Source of the DNA: an uncultured Muribaculaceae bacterium
GTDB lineage: Bacteria > Bacteroidota > Bacteroidia > Bacteroidales > Muribaculaceae
DNA: 64,000 nt
Assembly (NCBI GenBank): GCA_910579305.1
Contig: CAJTTA010000003.1
Coordinates: 28,339 to 92,338 of the forward strand
Direction: 5' to 3'
Under the pieces are notes generated by a model. The model saw nothing but the letters and a program-made list of their open reading frames with translations, was not told where the DNA came from and made no database searches. The position numbers and the translations under genes were made by a program. Of this stretch, positions 1 through 8,802 are shown piece after piece. Position 1 is the stretch's first letter. Every line of letters begins with the position of its first letter.

Positions 1-1609
1 ATTCAATGATGCCGGAAGAAGCAAGCGCAGAATTCAATTCATGAATGTATCTTGTATTACTGGGGCTATGATAAGAGAGAATCTCGAGGTAGCGCAAAGG
101 ATTGTCCAAATCATGGTCGAATTTTCGCTTATAGGCCTTCTCCCCCATATGCTCATTAGAATCGCTCTCATCTGTCACGCTATACTCAAATGGCATATAA
201 CGCGCACCGCGTCCTATCAGCTGCGCTTCACTGTTGGTGGTCTTACCGGCTCCACTGCGCGTATCATAGAGCCGCACAATATCGAAAAGGTTAAGCACAT
301 CCCAACCCTCATTGAGCATATCTACGGCAAACACCGCACGCAACTCATTGTCCTTACTTTCCAATGAATTAAGACGTTGCTGCTTATATGCGCTGATAGA
401 ACTGCCATCTACAATGAGAAGATTCTCTTCTTTGAAATCTTCTTTTATCTCCAGAAGAAGATTATCGGCAGAAATATTCTGAACATCAAAGTATCTGAAA
501 GCATCGAGAATGCCGTCTCTGGCGTAGTTTCTGATCCGCCGCAAGTCTTCGGCTTCAAGAGTCTTTACAGTTTCCACAAACTCCTCATAGAATGCTTTGT
601 TCTCCTTGATAGTCTTGGATTTGAACATTATCACAGGCTTTATGTCCTGTCGTATGGCATTACTCAGTTTGCGGCGGAACTGGCTCATAAGCACAGCCTG
701 CAACGCTCGATCTATGATCTTTCGGTCACTTTGTATGAGAGAAATATCTTTAGAATACCCGTCTTTTCGGAATTGCTTGAGCGAGTAACCATAGATCACA
801 CGATTTCTGTATTTATCAGCTATCGCCGGATTGGTAAAGTCTTCGGTCGCCGTAAATTCCAGCAGCACATTCTCTTTATGCGCATGAAAAATCCGCATGA
901 CAGTGCTTTCCCACCCATCGCCTGTAGCTGCTTCTTCAAGCGAAGAATTGTCGAATACCGACATTTGCGATGCCGACACACCACGCTTTGTAGCAGCATT
1001 TATATGATGTGCCTCATCTGAAATAAGAACGACTTTGAGCGCCTTGAAGTCATCATAAGTCAGAGCGCCTTCTCCAGGCGTGTTTAAGGAAGAATGCACT
1101 CCCTGTATAGTCTGTAGGCAGAAATTGATCGCATCAGGATCGCTCTCTTGAAAATTCCGGACTTGTTTTATTTCAACTCTTTTGCCGTTTATATCTACAC
1201 TCGGGCCGAAAAGATACTTTGATGAAGACGTATTAAAGAAATTATCTTTGGTCTTCTCTATGACATTGCCATTATTCACAAAAAAGAGGAAATTCCTATA
1301 TCCTTTCTCGTAAAGAAATAGAATTATTCCTGCCATTATCAGAGTCTTCCCGCTGCCCGTGGCCATATGAAACAATAACTGCGCATCCGGCTTAGCGTAA
1401 AAATCATTATTCCAATAAGTAAAGAAATATTGAAAGGCTTCACGCTGATATGGGCGTAATGACATGCGGGGATTAAGTGCCGAAGTGAAATATTCGGGCA
1501 TCTGAAGACCCGTGACCGAACGGCGACCGAATTCCTTATTGATTTCCTTCTGTAGATTATCTCGCAAGAAATCCTCTACACTTATGTCTGTAAGCTTTTT
1601 TCTGGCCAT
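1..1609 (-). CDS. Type III restriction endonuclease Res subunit (partial, C-terminus off the left edge)
   Basis: The minus strand is open from an ATG at 1609 to the window edge, giving about 536 residues. It reads as the ATP-dependent helicase/translocase half of a type III restriction enzyme. Visible superfamily 2 helicase motifs are Walker A GSGKT (about residues 85-89), a DEAH box (about 198-201), FTAT (motif III), NEGWDV (motif V) and LIGRGAR (motif VI). In this family Res works with Mod, translocates or signals along DNA by ATP hydrolysis, and cuts with a C-terminal PD-(D/E)xK nuclease domain. That domain would lie beyond the edge, so I cannot say whether the gene is intact. Res starts 15 bp after the mod stop, so the two are probably co-transcribed. 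No frameshift is visible in the part seen. Confidence 0.9.
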   Translation of the reverse strand, partial: MARKKLTDISVEDFLRDNLQKEINKEFGRRSVTGLQMPEYFTSALNPRMSLRPYQREAFQYFFTYWNNDFYAKPDAQLLFHMATGSGKTLIMAGIILFLYEKGYRNFLFFVNNGNVIEKTKDNFFNTSSSKYLFGPSVDINGKRVEIKQVRNFQESDPDAINFCLQTIQGVHSSLNTPGEGALTYDDFKALKVVLISDEAHHINAATKRGVSASQMSVFDNSSLEEAATGDGWESTVMRIFHAHKENVLLEFTATEDFTNPAIADKYRNRVIYGYSLKQFRKDGYSKDISLIQSDRKIIDRALQAVLMSQFRRKLSNAIRQDIKPVIMFKSKTIKENKAFYEEFVETVKTLEAEDLRRIRNYARDGILDAFRYFDVQNISADNLLLEIKEDFKEENLLIVDGSSISAYKQQRLNSLESKDNELRAVFAVDMLNEGWDVLNLFDIVRLYDTRSGAGKTTNSEAQLIGRGARYMPFEYSVTDESDSNEHMGEKAYKRKFDHDLDNPLRYLEILSYHSPSNTRYIHELNSALASSGIIE

Positions 1610-1624
1610 ATAAACTGATAATTA

Positions 1625-3301
1625 TCAATCATTTCCTTCATAAAACTCCATCGAAAGACGTCTGTCGGTATCCGACACGCTATACTCTGCATTGTCCATC
1701 TCCGAGATGGGAATATAAAGCAGATTCTTATCCAGACACTCTATGAGGAATCTCTTCTGCTCTTCAATATTTAAGTCAGAAAAGACTTTTACATCGGCAT
1801 TGACTGACTCAGGCCTTATCTTCCAGGAGAGAAAGCCGGTCTTATTCATTCTTTCCCAGATACATTCAAGTTCATCGCAGGAAGAAGCACATTGTATATC
1901 ATTGACGAGAGACTGATTTGCTTTTGCAAGTTCGCAGAAAAGGAACGAACCTCCCCCTTTCCATGCATTCCTCTTGGAAATGCCGGATTGATCTCCGTCA
2001 ACTACTTTTTTAAGCCTACGGCACATTATGTCCATATGCTTGTCAAGCTGCTCTACAATTATGAAGCGTCTCCTCATTTTCATGGCTACGGCGCTTGTCG
2101 TGCCTGTACCGCCAAAGAAATCAAGCACAAGATCTCCTTCATCGGTGTGCGCCTTGATTATCCGCTCAATGAGTTTCTCGGATTTCTGTCCTTTCACCTC
2201 ATCATTCGAATTCAACAGTTTGGAGACAGTTTCTCCTGCAAATGAGACTATCGCCACGCTATTCAGCTCATCATACTCATTTCCATTCCACACATCTTCT
2301 ATGGGATAACGCTCCGAATTCCCCTGCGCTATGTCACGATACTCACTGCGTGGAATATAGTGCTTGCGGAATTCAAGCTGCGAAGCGTCTTTGGAATAGA
2401 ACAAGATAGTGTCATGATTGCGTATCCAGTTATTATCCAACGTCTTATAGCCTGAGAGCCAGCCTATGCGCCATATTATCTCACGCTGAAAGTTATCCTC
2501 TCCAAATATTTCATCGAGAAGCACCTTGGCGTAATGCGCCTGATGATAATCCAGCTGCACGTATATTGCTCCTGAAGGGGCAAGTAGTTTTTTAGCCAAC
2601 AGCAATCTGTTACGCATAAACGTAAGCCAGCTTGAACGATTAAACTTATCGTTATACCCAAATGTATCTGAACCCGTGTTATATGGCGGATCTATATAAA
2701 TAAGCTTAATCTTCCCTTCATATCTCCTTAACAGTGAGTGAAGAACCAGCAAATTATTCCCCTTGATCACTAAATTATCCTGAGATGATACAGAGGTCAC
2801 ATCATGCTCGCCATCTACGTCATAGCGCTTAAAAGCGGTCAATACTTTAGGTTCTGTAAGACGATTGATCTCATCAGGAGCGAGAATCTCATTCCAAAAC
2901 ACCTCGTTGCGCCTCGCATCTTCTTTGGTCTGACCACCTTCCAGAACACAATCCTTATATGGCCATGACAATACCACTTCCCTGCTTTCGGCTAAAAAAT
3001 TCCCTTCCGAATCAGTCAATCCTATCTTGTTCTTGAAGCTTGTGTAACTGTCAGGAAGAAATTTCTTATTCATTACAAATTTTTGAAATTTCACCTTGTC
3101 AAACACAAGCACAGCATCCACACTGGTAAAAAAGTTTGCCTTAAGCCTGTCATGCGATAACAACATCCTTATCAGCTCCGGATACAAAGCAAGAGCATCC
3201 TCTATTATTGCATTCTTAAGCAGAATTCCTTCTTCAGAGCAATACCGGCTATTCTGGCGCAGCAGCTTCTCAAGTTCGTGAAAGAGGCTGAGATTGGTCA
3301 T
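1625..3301 (-). CDS. Type III restriction-modification system DNA N6-adenine methyltransferase (Mod)
   Basis: This 558-residue protein is a beta-class amino-methyltransferase. The catalytic motif DPPY (residues 204-207) comes before the target-recognition region, and the SAM-binding motif DFFGGTG (about 394-400) follows, which is the order typical of type III Mod subunits. Mod sets the recognition sequence and methylates adenine, protecting DNA from the Res subunit encoded just downstream. The length is normal for the family. The specificity determinant should lie between the two motifs (about residues 230-390), so the target site cannot be read by eye. I see no simple-sequence repeat in the gene or just upstream of the kind that makes some mod genes phase variable. 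An AT-rich leader with a promoter-like box precedes it. Confidence 0.93.
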   Translation of the reverse strand: MTNLSLFHELEKLLRQNSRYCSEEGILLKNAIIEDALALYPELIRMLLSHDRLKANFFTSVDAVLVFDKVKFQKFVMNKKFLPDSYTSFKNKIGLTDSEGNFLAESREVVLSWPYKDCVLEGGQTKEDARRNEVFWNEILAPDEINRLTEPKVLTAFKRYDVDGEHDVTSVSSQDNLVIKGNNLLVLHSLLRRYEGKIKLIYIDPPYNTGSDTFGYNDKFNRSSWLTFMRNRLLLAKKLLAPSGAIYVQLDYHQAHYAKVLLDEIFGEDNFQREIIWRIGWLSGYKTLDNNWIRNHDTILFYSKDASQLEFRKHYIPRSEYRDIAQGNSERYPIEDVWNGNEYDELNSVAIVSFAGETVSKLLNSNDEVKGQKSEKLIERIIKAHTDEGDLVLDFFGGTGTTSAVAMKMRRRFIIVEQLDKHMDIMCRRLKKVVDGDQSGISKRNAWKGGGSFLFCELAKANQSLVNDIQCASSCDELECIWERMNKTGFLSWKIRPESVNADVKVFSDLNIEEQKRFLIECLDKNLLYIPISEMDNAEYSVSDTDRRLSMEFYEGND

Positions 3302-3332
3302 AGGACTATAATTTACTGTTTCTTTTTTAATT

Positions 3333-3340
3333 CAAATCTA
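3333..3340 (-). promoter_or_regulatory. Candidate -7 box upstream of mod-res
   Basis: The minus strand reads TAGATTTG, a match to the Bacteroidetes -7 consensus TAnnTTTG, about 30 bp before the mod start. A clear -33 TTTG at the right spacing is not present, so this is a partial match. Confidence 0.4.
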
Positions 3341-3494
3341 ATTAATTCTTTATGCAACCTTATTTATAAGAATATTCTAATTGGGAATATATCACATAAA
3401 TATGTATTACAAACCGAGAGTAACACCTGTGCCGGATATCCTGTAATCCCAACAAGTCTGCACCCTCATATGCCACCATCAGGCATAAAGGGTA

Positions 3495-4589
3495 CTAATC
3501 AGAGGATGCCGATTGCTGTCTGTAGCCGCGCCACTTATCTATAAGGCCCTGCATATCCGATGGAACTTCAGAATCAAAATCCATCTGCACGCCGGAACGA
3601 GGATGAATGAAACCGAGAGTCTTTGCATGCAACGCCTGTCGTGGACACTGTGCAAAACAATTCTCCACAAATTGTCTGTATTTAGCAAATGTCGTACCTT
3701 TCAGAATCTGATCTCCACCATAGCGCGCATCGTTAAACAACGGATGCTTTATGTGACGCATATGCACCCTTATCTGATGCGTGCGGCCCGTCTCGAGAAT
3801 GCACTGCACCAACGTAACATAGCCAAATGACTCAAGCACGCGATAATGTGTCACTGCATGCTTGCCCACAGAGGGATCTTCCATAACCGCCATCCTGAGT
3901 TTATCACGCGGATCCCGGGCGATATTCCCTACTATTGTTCCGGCAGGTTGCTCAAAATCGCCCCATACCAATGCATAATACTGACGCTTTGTGGTCTTAT
4001 TGAAGAATTGTCTTCCAAGATGTGTCTTGGCATCGGGCGTCTTGGCCACGACCAGCAAGCCACTGGTATCCTTGTCAATTCTGTGTACCAGCCCCATGCG
4101 CGGGTCGTTGACATCATAGTCCGGATTATCCTTGAAATGCCATGCCAACGCATTTACCAGTGTCCCGTGGTAATTCCCATGTCCGGGATGAACGACCATG
4201 CCGGCAGGCTTGTTGACCACGAGCAGATCCCCATCTTCATACACTATGTCAAGAGGTATATCCTCAGCAAGAATCTCAAACTCATATCTGGGCCTATCCA
4301 TCACGATGCTCACCACATCAAGAGGCTTCACCTTATAGCTCGGCTTGACTGGCTTGCCATTGACTATAATGCAGCCGGCCATGGCCGCCTGCTGAATACG
4401 ATTTCGGGATGTCTTCTCCATACGCGTGACAAGAAACTTGTCAATACGCAGTAATGCCTGCCCCTTGTCGGCCTCAAAGCGGAAATGCTCATATAATTCT
4501 CTCCCGTCCGGCGATGTATATGAGGCTATCGGATCCATTTCCGGATCATCAGCCGTAACAATCTTGAATTCCTGAGAATCGCTATTCAT
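3495..4589 (-). CDS. rluD: RluA-family 23S rRNA pseudouridine synthase
   Basis: This 364-residue protein isomerises uridines in RNA to pseudouridine. Family context points to the RluD group, which acts on 23S rRNA. An S4 RNA-binding domain occupies about residues 47-95. The catalytic motif HRIDKDTSG is at 169-177, with the nucleophilic Asp at 172. NKPAG (126-130), HPGHG (134-138) and the later GRTHQIRVH motif are all present. The ATG at 4589 overlaps the stop region of the upstream PASTA gene by 4 nt, which implies translational coupling. The approximately 45-residue N-terminal leader before the S4 domain is a little long, but no better start is obvious. The exact target site on rRNA is inferred from the family and not shown. 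Confidence 0.93.
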   Translation of the reverse strand: MNSDSQEFKIVTADDPEMDPIASYTSPDGRELYEHFRFEADKGQALLRIDKFLVTRMEKTSRNRIQQAAMAGCIIVNGKPVKPSYKVKPLDVVSIVMDRPRYEFEILAEDIPLDIVYEDGDLLVVNKPAGMVVHPGHGNYHGTLVNALAWHFKDNPDYDVNDPRMGLVHRIDKDTSGLLVVAKTPDAKTHLGRQFFNKTTKRQYYALVWGDFEQPAGTIVGNIARDPRDKLRMAVMEDPSVGKHAVTHYRVLESFGYVTLVQCILETGRTHQIRVHMRHIKHPLFNDARYGGDQILKGTTFAKYRQFVENCFAQCPRQALHAKTLGFIHPRSGVQMDFDSEVPSDMQGLIDKWRGYRQQSASSD

Positions 4590-5341
4590 CCCGCTTCCTC
4601 CAATATTTCATTGCCTGACTCAATCTCCGCCTCTACTTCCTCCTCGACGGTGGGTTCCTCCTCATATTCTACATTCTGGCGGGCCCTATGCATGCGCAGC
4701 TCATACTCAATTTCTGCATTCTGAAGAGAATCGGCAAGCACCGACATCCGGCCGTCGTATACTTCCAGAAGAATCTGCGCATTCACAGGCACTTTATCCT
4801 GCTTCATTACCTGACGCCCGTTGGCCAGGACTTTTACTACACGGTCAGTGTCGCCAAGCACATAGGTTATTCTCACATTCCTGAATCCCATCTCCTCCAG
4901 CTGAGCCTTGGCCTGACGCATGGAATAACCGCGCAAGGCCGGCTGCCTGCGGTCGCCCGACGGATCCAGCACAACTTCTTTAGGATGCACTGCATTGATA
5001 TACAGGAAGACCTTTCGGCCGGGCTTGACCACGGCATGCGCCGCAGGAAACTGCTCAACCACGAATCCGGGGCGCACATTATCAAGAAACAAAGAGTCGC
5101 GTATCTCTACCTTGAATCCCGCATCATGAAGCTTCTCCACAGCCTCGGAATAACTCATATTCACCACCACCGGGACAGTGTCCGTCTGCCCGTGCTTGGT
5201 AAAAAGCCCAAGGCTCAGATAAGCTATGACAAGCCCTAAGACTGCCACAATGGCTATTATGAATATGTTAGCTATCACAGGATGACCTCCCACTATGCGG
5301 TCGGCCTTGTCAAGAGGTTTTCTATTATTGATATTATTCAC
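4586..5341 (-). CDS. PASTA-domain membrane protein
   Basis: This is a 251-residue protein with a short basic cytoplasmic N-terminus, one membrane segment (about residues 22-47) and an extracytoplasmic region built of PASTA-like repeats (about 50-200), followed by an acidic Glu-rich tail. PASTA domains elsewhere bind peptidoglycan or muropeptide-like ligands. No kinase or penicillin-binding domain is attached here, so the role is unknown, with cell-envelope sensing or scaffolding as the reasonable guess. The start is GTG at 5341, since no ATG lies nearby in frame. It overlaps rluD by 4 nt and probably forms a two-gene operon with it. The upstream 164 bp is shared with the divergent bamD promoter. 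Confidence 0.85.
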   Translation of the reverse strand: MNNINNRKPLDKADRIVGGHPVIANIFIIAIVAVLGLVIAYLSLGLFTKHGQTDTVPVVVNMSYSEAVEKLHDAGFKVEIRDSLFLDNVRPGFVVEQFPAAHAVVKPGRKVFLYINAVHPKEVVLDPSGDRRQPALRGYSMRQAKAQLEEMGFRNVRITYVLGDTDRVVKVLANGRQVMKQDKVPVNAQILLEVYDGRMSVLADSLQNAEIEYELRMHRARQNVEYEEEPTVEEEVEAEIESGNEILEEAG

Positions 5342-5444
5342 TGCCGGATAAAATATTGGAAATTAGAATTCAAAGTGTAAAGTTAACTATTATTTTTGGG
5401 ATATGCACGTGCTCCACTCAAAAACCATGTAAATTCCAGAAACA

Positions 5445-5476
5445 TTTGGTGGATTCCGGGATATTTGTTAACTTTG
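5445..5476 (+). promoter_or_regulatory. Bacteroidetes sigma-A type promoter for bamD
   Basis: TTTG at 5445-5448 and TAACTTTG at 5469-5476 are separated by 20 bp, a full match to the -33/-7 pattern. Transcription would start near 5482, leaving a leader of about 25 nt before bamD. Confidence 0.75.
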
Positions 5477-5505
5477 CACTCTAAAGCGCAATTACGGCAA
5501 CGGCA

Positions 5506-6312
5506 ATGAATAAATTACTTCCTATACTCTTTGCTTTAGTAATACTCGTGTGCACTGGCTGTACGGAATATACACGTGTGCTCAAGAGCAACGACATCGA
5601 TTATAAATTCGACTATGCAAAGCGTGCCTACGACCAAGGGAAGTGGGTACAGACCTCTACAATACTCACTGATCTCATAACCCCGTTACGAGGCGGCCCC
5701 AAAGGAGAAGAGGCTTTATATCTGCTGGCAATGAGTTATTACAACAACAAGGATTACGTAAATGCCGGCGTGTATTTCAAGAATTATTACCAACGATATC
5801 CTAAAGGCAAATATGTAGAAGACTGTCGGTTTTATGCCGGCTATGGATATTACCTTGATTCGCCAGACCCGCAGCTGGACCAAAGCGAGACACTGCGTGG
5901 CATTCAGGAGCTGCAGGGCTTCATCGACTTCTTCCCTCGTAGTGAAAAGGTGCAGCAAGCGCAGAGTGCCATGTTTGAGTTACAGGACAAGCTAACATTG
6001 AAAGAGCTGCAAAATGCCCAATTATATTACAATCTCGGCTCTTACATGGGCAATAATTACCGCAGTGCGATTATTGTAGCGGACAATGCCCTGAAGACAT
6101 ATCCCTACACAAAATACCGCGAACAGCTTGAGATGCTTAAGCTTAAGGCAAAATATCAGGAAGCAAGGCAAAGTGTAGATGAAAAAAAGGTAGAACGATT
6201 CCGGGATGTGATTGATGAGTATTACTCTTTCATAAACAATTACCCCGACACCGAAAACCGCAGCGAAGCTGATAACATATTCAAAATCGCACAAAATCAT
6301 GTAAAAGAGTGA
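5506..6312 (+). CDS. bamD: Outer-membrane assembly lipoprotein BamD
   Basis: This 268-residue lipoprotein is the BamD (YfiO) component of the beta-barrel assembly machinery, anchored at the inner face of the outer membrane. The signal peptide covers residues 1-18, with the acylated Cys at 19 inside a lipobox ending CTGC. TPR-like helical repeats follow, including the ALYLLAMSYYNNKDY segment and the YPKGKYVEDCRFYAGY segment that are typical of the family. The length fits Bacteroidetes BamD. It is the first gene of a short plus-strand cluster with the omega-like polymerase subunit and a small secreted protein, driven by the promoter directly upstream. Confidence 0.93.
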   Translation: MNKLLPILFALVILVCTGCTEYTRVLKSNDIDYKFDYAKRAYDQGKWVQTSTILTDLITPLRGGPKGEEALYLLAMSYYNNKDYVNAGVYFKNYYQRYPKGKYVEDCRFYAGYGYYLDSPDPQLDQSETLRGIQELQGFIDFFPRSEKVQQAQSAMFELQDKLTLKELQNAQLYYNLGSYMGNNYRSAIIVADNALKTYPYTKYREQLEMLKLKAKYQEARQSVDEKKVERFRDVIDEYYSFINNYPDTENRSEADNIFKIAQNHVKE

Positions 6313-6373
6313 ACTTCTTATCGGTCACTCACTATGTTGCATCAAATTCCAAGTTATCAATACATCATTAACA

Positions 6374-6709
6374 ATGGACTACAAGAAATCTAAGGCTCCA
6401 CTCACCACCGTAACACGCGACATGATAGCCATGGCCGCTCCTACCGGCAACGTCTATGAGACTGTATGCATAATAGGCAAGCGTGCAAATCAAATCGCCA
6501 TGGAAATGAAAAAAGATCTGGAGAAGAAACTGCAAGAGTTTGCCTCCACCGATAACATGGAGGAAGTGTCTGAAAACCGCGAGCAGATCGAGATCTCCCG
6601 ATTCTATGAAAAGCTCCCCAAACCGACACTCATAGCCACACAGGAGTATCTTGAGGATGAATTATATTTCAAGAACCCTGCTAAGGATAAAGATAATTTC
6701 GAAGACTGA
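6374..6709 (+). CDS. rpoZ: DNA-directed RNA polymerase Rpb6/omega-like subunit
   Basis: This 111-residue protein matches the Bacteroidetes version of the small polymerase subunit (Rpb6/omega family), which helps assemble and stabilise the beta-prime subunit. The N-terminus has the family pattern with a TTVTRD segment and, after it, NVYETVCIIGKRANQIA (about residues 26-42). This corresponds to the conserved omega helix region that contains the Ala-Asn-Gln-Ile signature. The C-terminal part (PTLIATQEYLEDEL) is the Bacteroidetes extension. It lies 61 bp after bamD, an arrangement I recognise from other Bacteroidales. The symbol is by orthology to omega. Confidence 0.88.
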   Translation: MDYKKSKAPLTTVTRDMIAMAAPTGNVYETVCIIGKRANQIAMEMKKDLEKKLQEFASTDNMEEVSENREQIEISRFYEKLPKPTLIATQEYLEDELYFKNPAKDKDNFED

Positions 6710-6749
6710 TTGCTATCACCTGCAGCTACAATCAATATTCATTTTCTCT

Positions 6750-7160
6750 ATGAATAGATCTATAGTCAGCATATTTTTGGCAGTTATAGCATTTGCATGC
6801 ACAAATAGTGCATCTGCCCACTCTCCTGAAATGGAGCAGCTTGCAGATGCCCTTAACCGGGAAATTGCAGGCACTGATTTCGTGCAATCAGTGACATATG
6901 ATGGTGATAACCTTGTCTTCACCATGACAGGCGACATAGTGTCGGATGATGAAAACGCTCTTTTTGAAGAAATTTCTGACCCGGATGTGCTCAAGCCTCT
7001 CGTATTGGCTCAATTTGCAGAGAACCTTGACTCTAATGCTAAAGAAGCATTCGTAGAAGTGCTCTCAGCATTCAATACCAATCTGAAACTCAGCATTCCG
7101 CTCAAAAGCGGGAAAAAATTTGATTTCATCATAACTCCCGATGACTTACGTAGCATCTGA
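6750..7160 (+). CDS. Small secreted protein of unknown function
   Basis: This 136-residue protein starts at the ATG at 6750. An in-frame extension to 6651 would run into rpoZ and is not credible. Residues 1-23 form a cleavable signal peptide ending in SASA, so the product should be periplasmic or surface exposed. The mature part is acidic with an amphipathic helix-rich pattern, one short hydrophobic stretch and no Cys, and it ends DDLRSI. I do not recognise a family. It lies 40 bp after the omega-like subunit and before a strong terminator, so it is probably the last gene of the bamD transcript. Its position in this operon suggests, but does not show, a link to envelope biogenesis. Confidence 0.7.
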   Translation: MNRSIVSIFLAVIAFACTNSASAHSPEMEQLADALNREIAGTDFVQSVTYDGDNLVFTMTGDIVSDDENALFEEISDPDVLKPLVLAQFAENLDSNAKEAFVEVLSAFNTNLKLSIPLKSGKKFDFIITPDDLRSI

Positions 7161-7188
7161 ATAAATACATAATCTCTCTCCCCCATAT

Positions 7189-7225
7189 CGCGATGCACGA
7201 ATCCACGCTGCATCGCGTTTTTTTT
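7189..7225 (+). terminator. Rho-independent terminator of the bamD cluster
   Basis: A perfect 9-bp stem CGCGATGCA (7189-7197) / TGCATCGCG (7209-7217) is followed by eight T residues (7218-7225). It lies 28 bp after the stop of the small secreted-protein gene. Confidence 0.85.
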
Positions 7226-7371
7226 ATATACTCCACAGCTTCTATTTATAAACTATGGCATCTTGAGATTTGTTATAACATAAATTTTGAGATATGGAAT
7301 AGCGCTGCTGATCCATACCACATAACTACAGGCACTCTACGTAAAATATTTATTTAAAATACACAGATAAC

Positions 7372-8769
7372 ATGACTGACACACCAATCCCCATTGATCC
7401 GGCTGGTGATAAACTGACAGGCATACGAGGAGAGACTCTCTCCTTCAAAGCAGATCCCTTCATTTATAATGCCGAAACATGCTATGATCATCAGCAGGAC
7501 GGACTTATAATCATACAAAACGGGCATATAATTGATGCAGGCGATTACAAGAGCATAAGACCGAAGTACGCTGAATTGCAAGAGGATGACATTGACCATT
7601 ATCATGACTCAATCATTCTTCCCGGCTTCATCGACACTCATGTGCATTACGTGCAAAGCCCCATGATAGGATCATTTGGCGACACTCTGCTTGAGTGGCT
7701 CAACACCTATACTTTCCCTACTGAAAGCAAATTCTGCGATAAGCAATTTGCTGATGAAGTGGCAAGAGAATTCTTTAAGCAATTGCTGGAACAAGGCACC
7801 ACTACAGCCAATGTCTTTGCCACAACATTTGAAGAGAGCGTAGACGCATTCTTTGAGGAAAGCGAGCGTTACAACACTCGCATGATAAGTGGTAAAGTCC
7901 TTCAAGACAGGAATCTACCTGATTCTCTTAAAGACACTGACACACAAGAGTCAATCTTAATTGCAGAAAAGCTGCTTAAGAAATGGCATCACCATGGCCG
8001 TCAGCTATACGCTGTCATTCCTCGTTTTGCCCCAACCTCTACTCCCACGCAGCTACAACTGGCAGGTGAATTATATCAGCGCTACATTGACCAGGGCGTA
8101 TACATGCATACTCATCTTGATGAAGTGCAGAGTGAAATCGACTGGGTGAGAGAACTGTTTCCCGAAATGCCTAATTATACTGAAGTCTACAAGCATTTCG
8201 GACTTGTCGACAGGCTCTCGGTTATGGCACATTGCTGTATCGTGCGTGAAGAGGAGTGGGAAATCCTTCACAGGTCTGGCTGCGGCGTAGCTCATTGCCC
8301 GAGCAGCAATCTATTTCTCGGCGATGGTGAGTTCAAGTATTGGGAAGCCAAAAATGCCACACGTCCCTTGCGCGTAGGAATCGGCACGGATGTAGGTGGT
8401 GGTACAAATTTCTCCATACCACGTCAATTGGGCGAAGCCTACAAGGTAGCGATGCTCCAATCCAAGAGCCTGGATGCATTGAAAAGTCTTTATCTCGCCA
8501 CAAGAGGAGGGGCAGAAGTGTTGCATCTTGAAAACACCATAGGTTCTATCGCACCCGGATATGAGGCTGATATTGCTGTCATTGACCTAAAGCCATCGGA
8601 ATTTGCAGAATGGCGTATGAAATTCACCTCTACCATTTTCGAGAAACTATTCGTACTGATGACTCTCGGGCTTAATAACATGAATAAAGCCACGTACATA
8701 GCCGGACGTAAGGTATATGACCGTAATAGAGAAAGTAAATGGATGTACGCAAAAGAGTTGACTGACTGA
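7372..8769 (+). CDS. guaD: Guanine deaminase
   Basis: This 465-residue amidohydrolase converts guanine to xanthine plus ammonia. The zinc-binding HVH sits in PGFIDTHVHY (residues 84-93). The guanine deaminase signature SFGDTLLEWLNTYTFPTE follows directly. Later metal and catalytic motifs are HTHLDE, MAHC and GTDVGGGTNFS, and the C-terminal beta-sandwich ends with IAPGYEADIAVID, as usual in the superfamily. The length is normal. The MFS permease gene begins 33 bp downstream and probably shares the transcript, so the pair looks like a purine salvage or catabolism cassette. The leader (7226-7371) is AT rich but I could not assign a full promoter match. Confidence 0.94.
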   Translation: MTDTPIPIDPAGDKLTGIRGETLSFKADPFIYNAETCYDHQQDGLIIIQNGHIIDAGDYKSIRPKYAELQEDDIDHYHDSIILPGFIDTHVHYVQSPMIGSFGDTLLEWLNTYTFPTESKFCDKQFADEVAREFFKQLLEQGTTTANVFATTFEESVDAFFEESERYNTRMISGKVLQDRNLPDSLKDTDTQESILIAEKLLKKWHHHGRQLYAVIPRFAPTSTPTQLQLAGELYQRYIDQGVYMHTHLDEVQSEIDWVRELFPEMPNYTEVYKHFGLVDRLSVMAHCCIVREEEWEILHRSGCGVAHCPSSNLFLGDGEFKYWEAKNATRPLRVGIGTDVGGGTNFSIPRQLGEAYKVAMLQSKSLDALKSLYLATRGGAEVLHLENTIGSIAPGYEADIAVIDLKPSEFAEWRMKFTSTIFEKLFVLMTLGLNNMNKATYIAGRKVYDRNRESKWMYAKELTD

Positions 8770-8802
8770 TTCAACACCGGAATCTCTTAAAAGATTAATA
8801 CT

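Noticed and set aside
41..1021. Plus-strand reading frames across the left edge
   Set aside because: They lie opposite the continuous Res helicase frame on the minus strand, which has all expected motifs.
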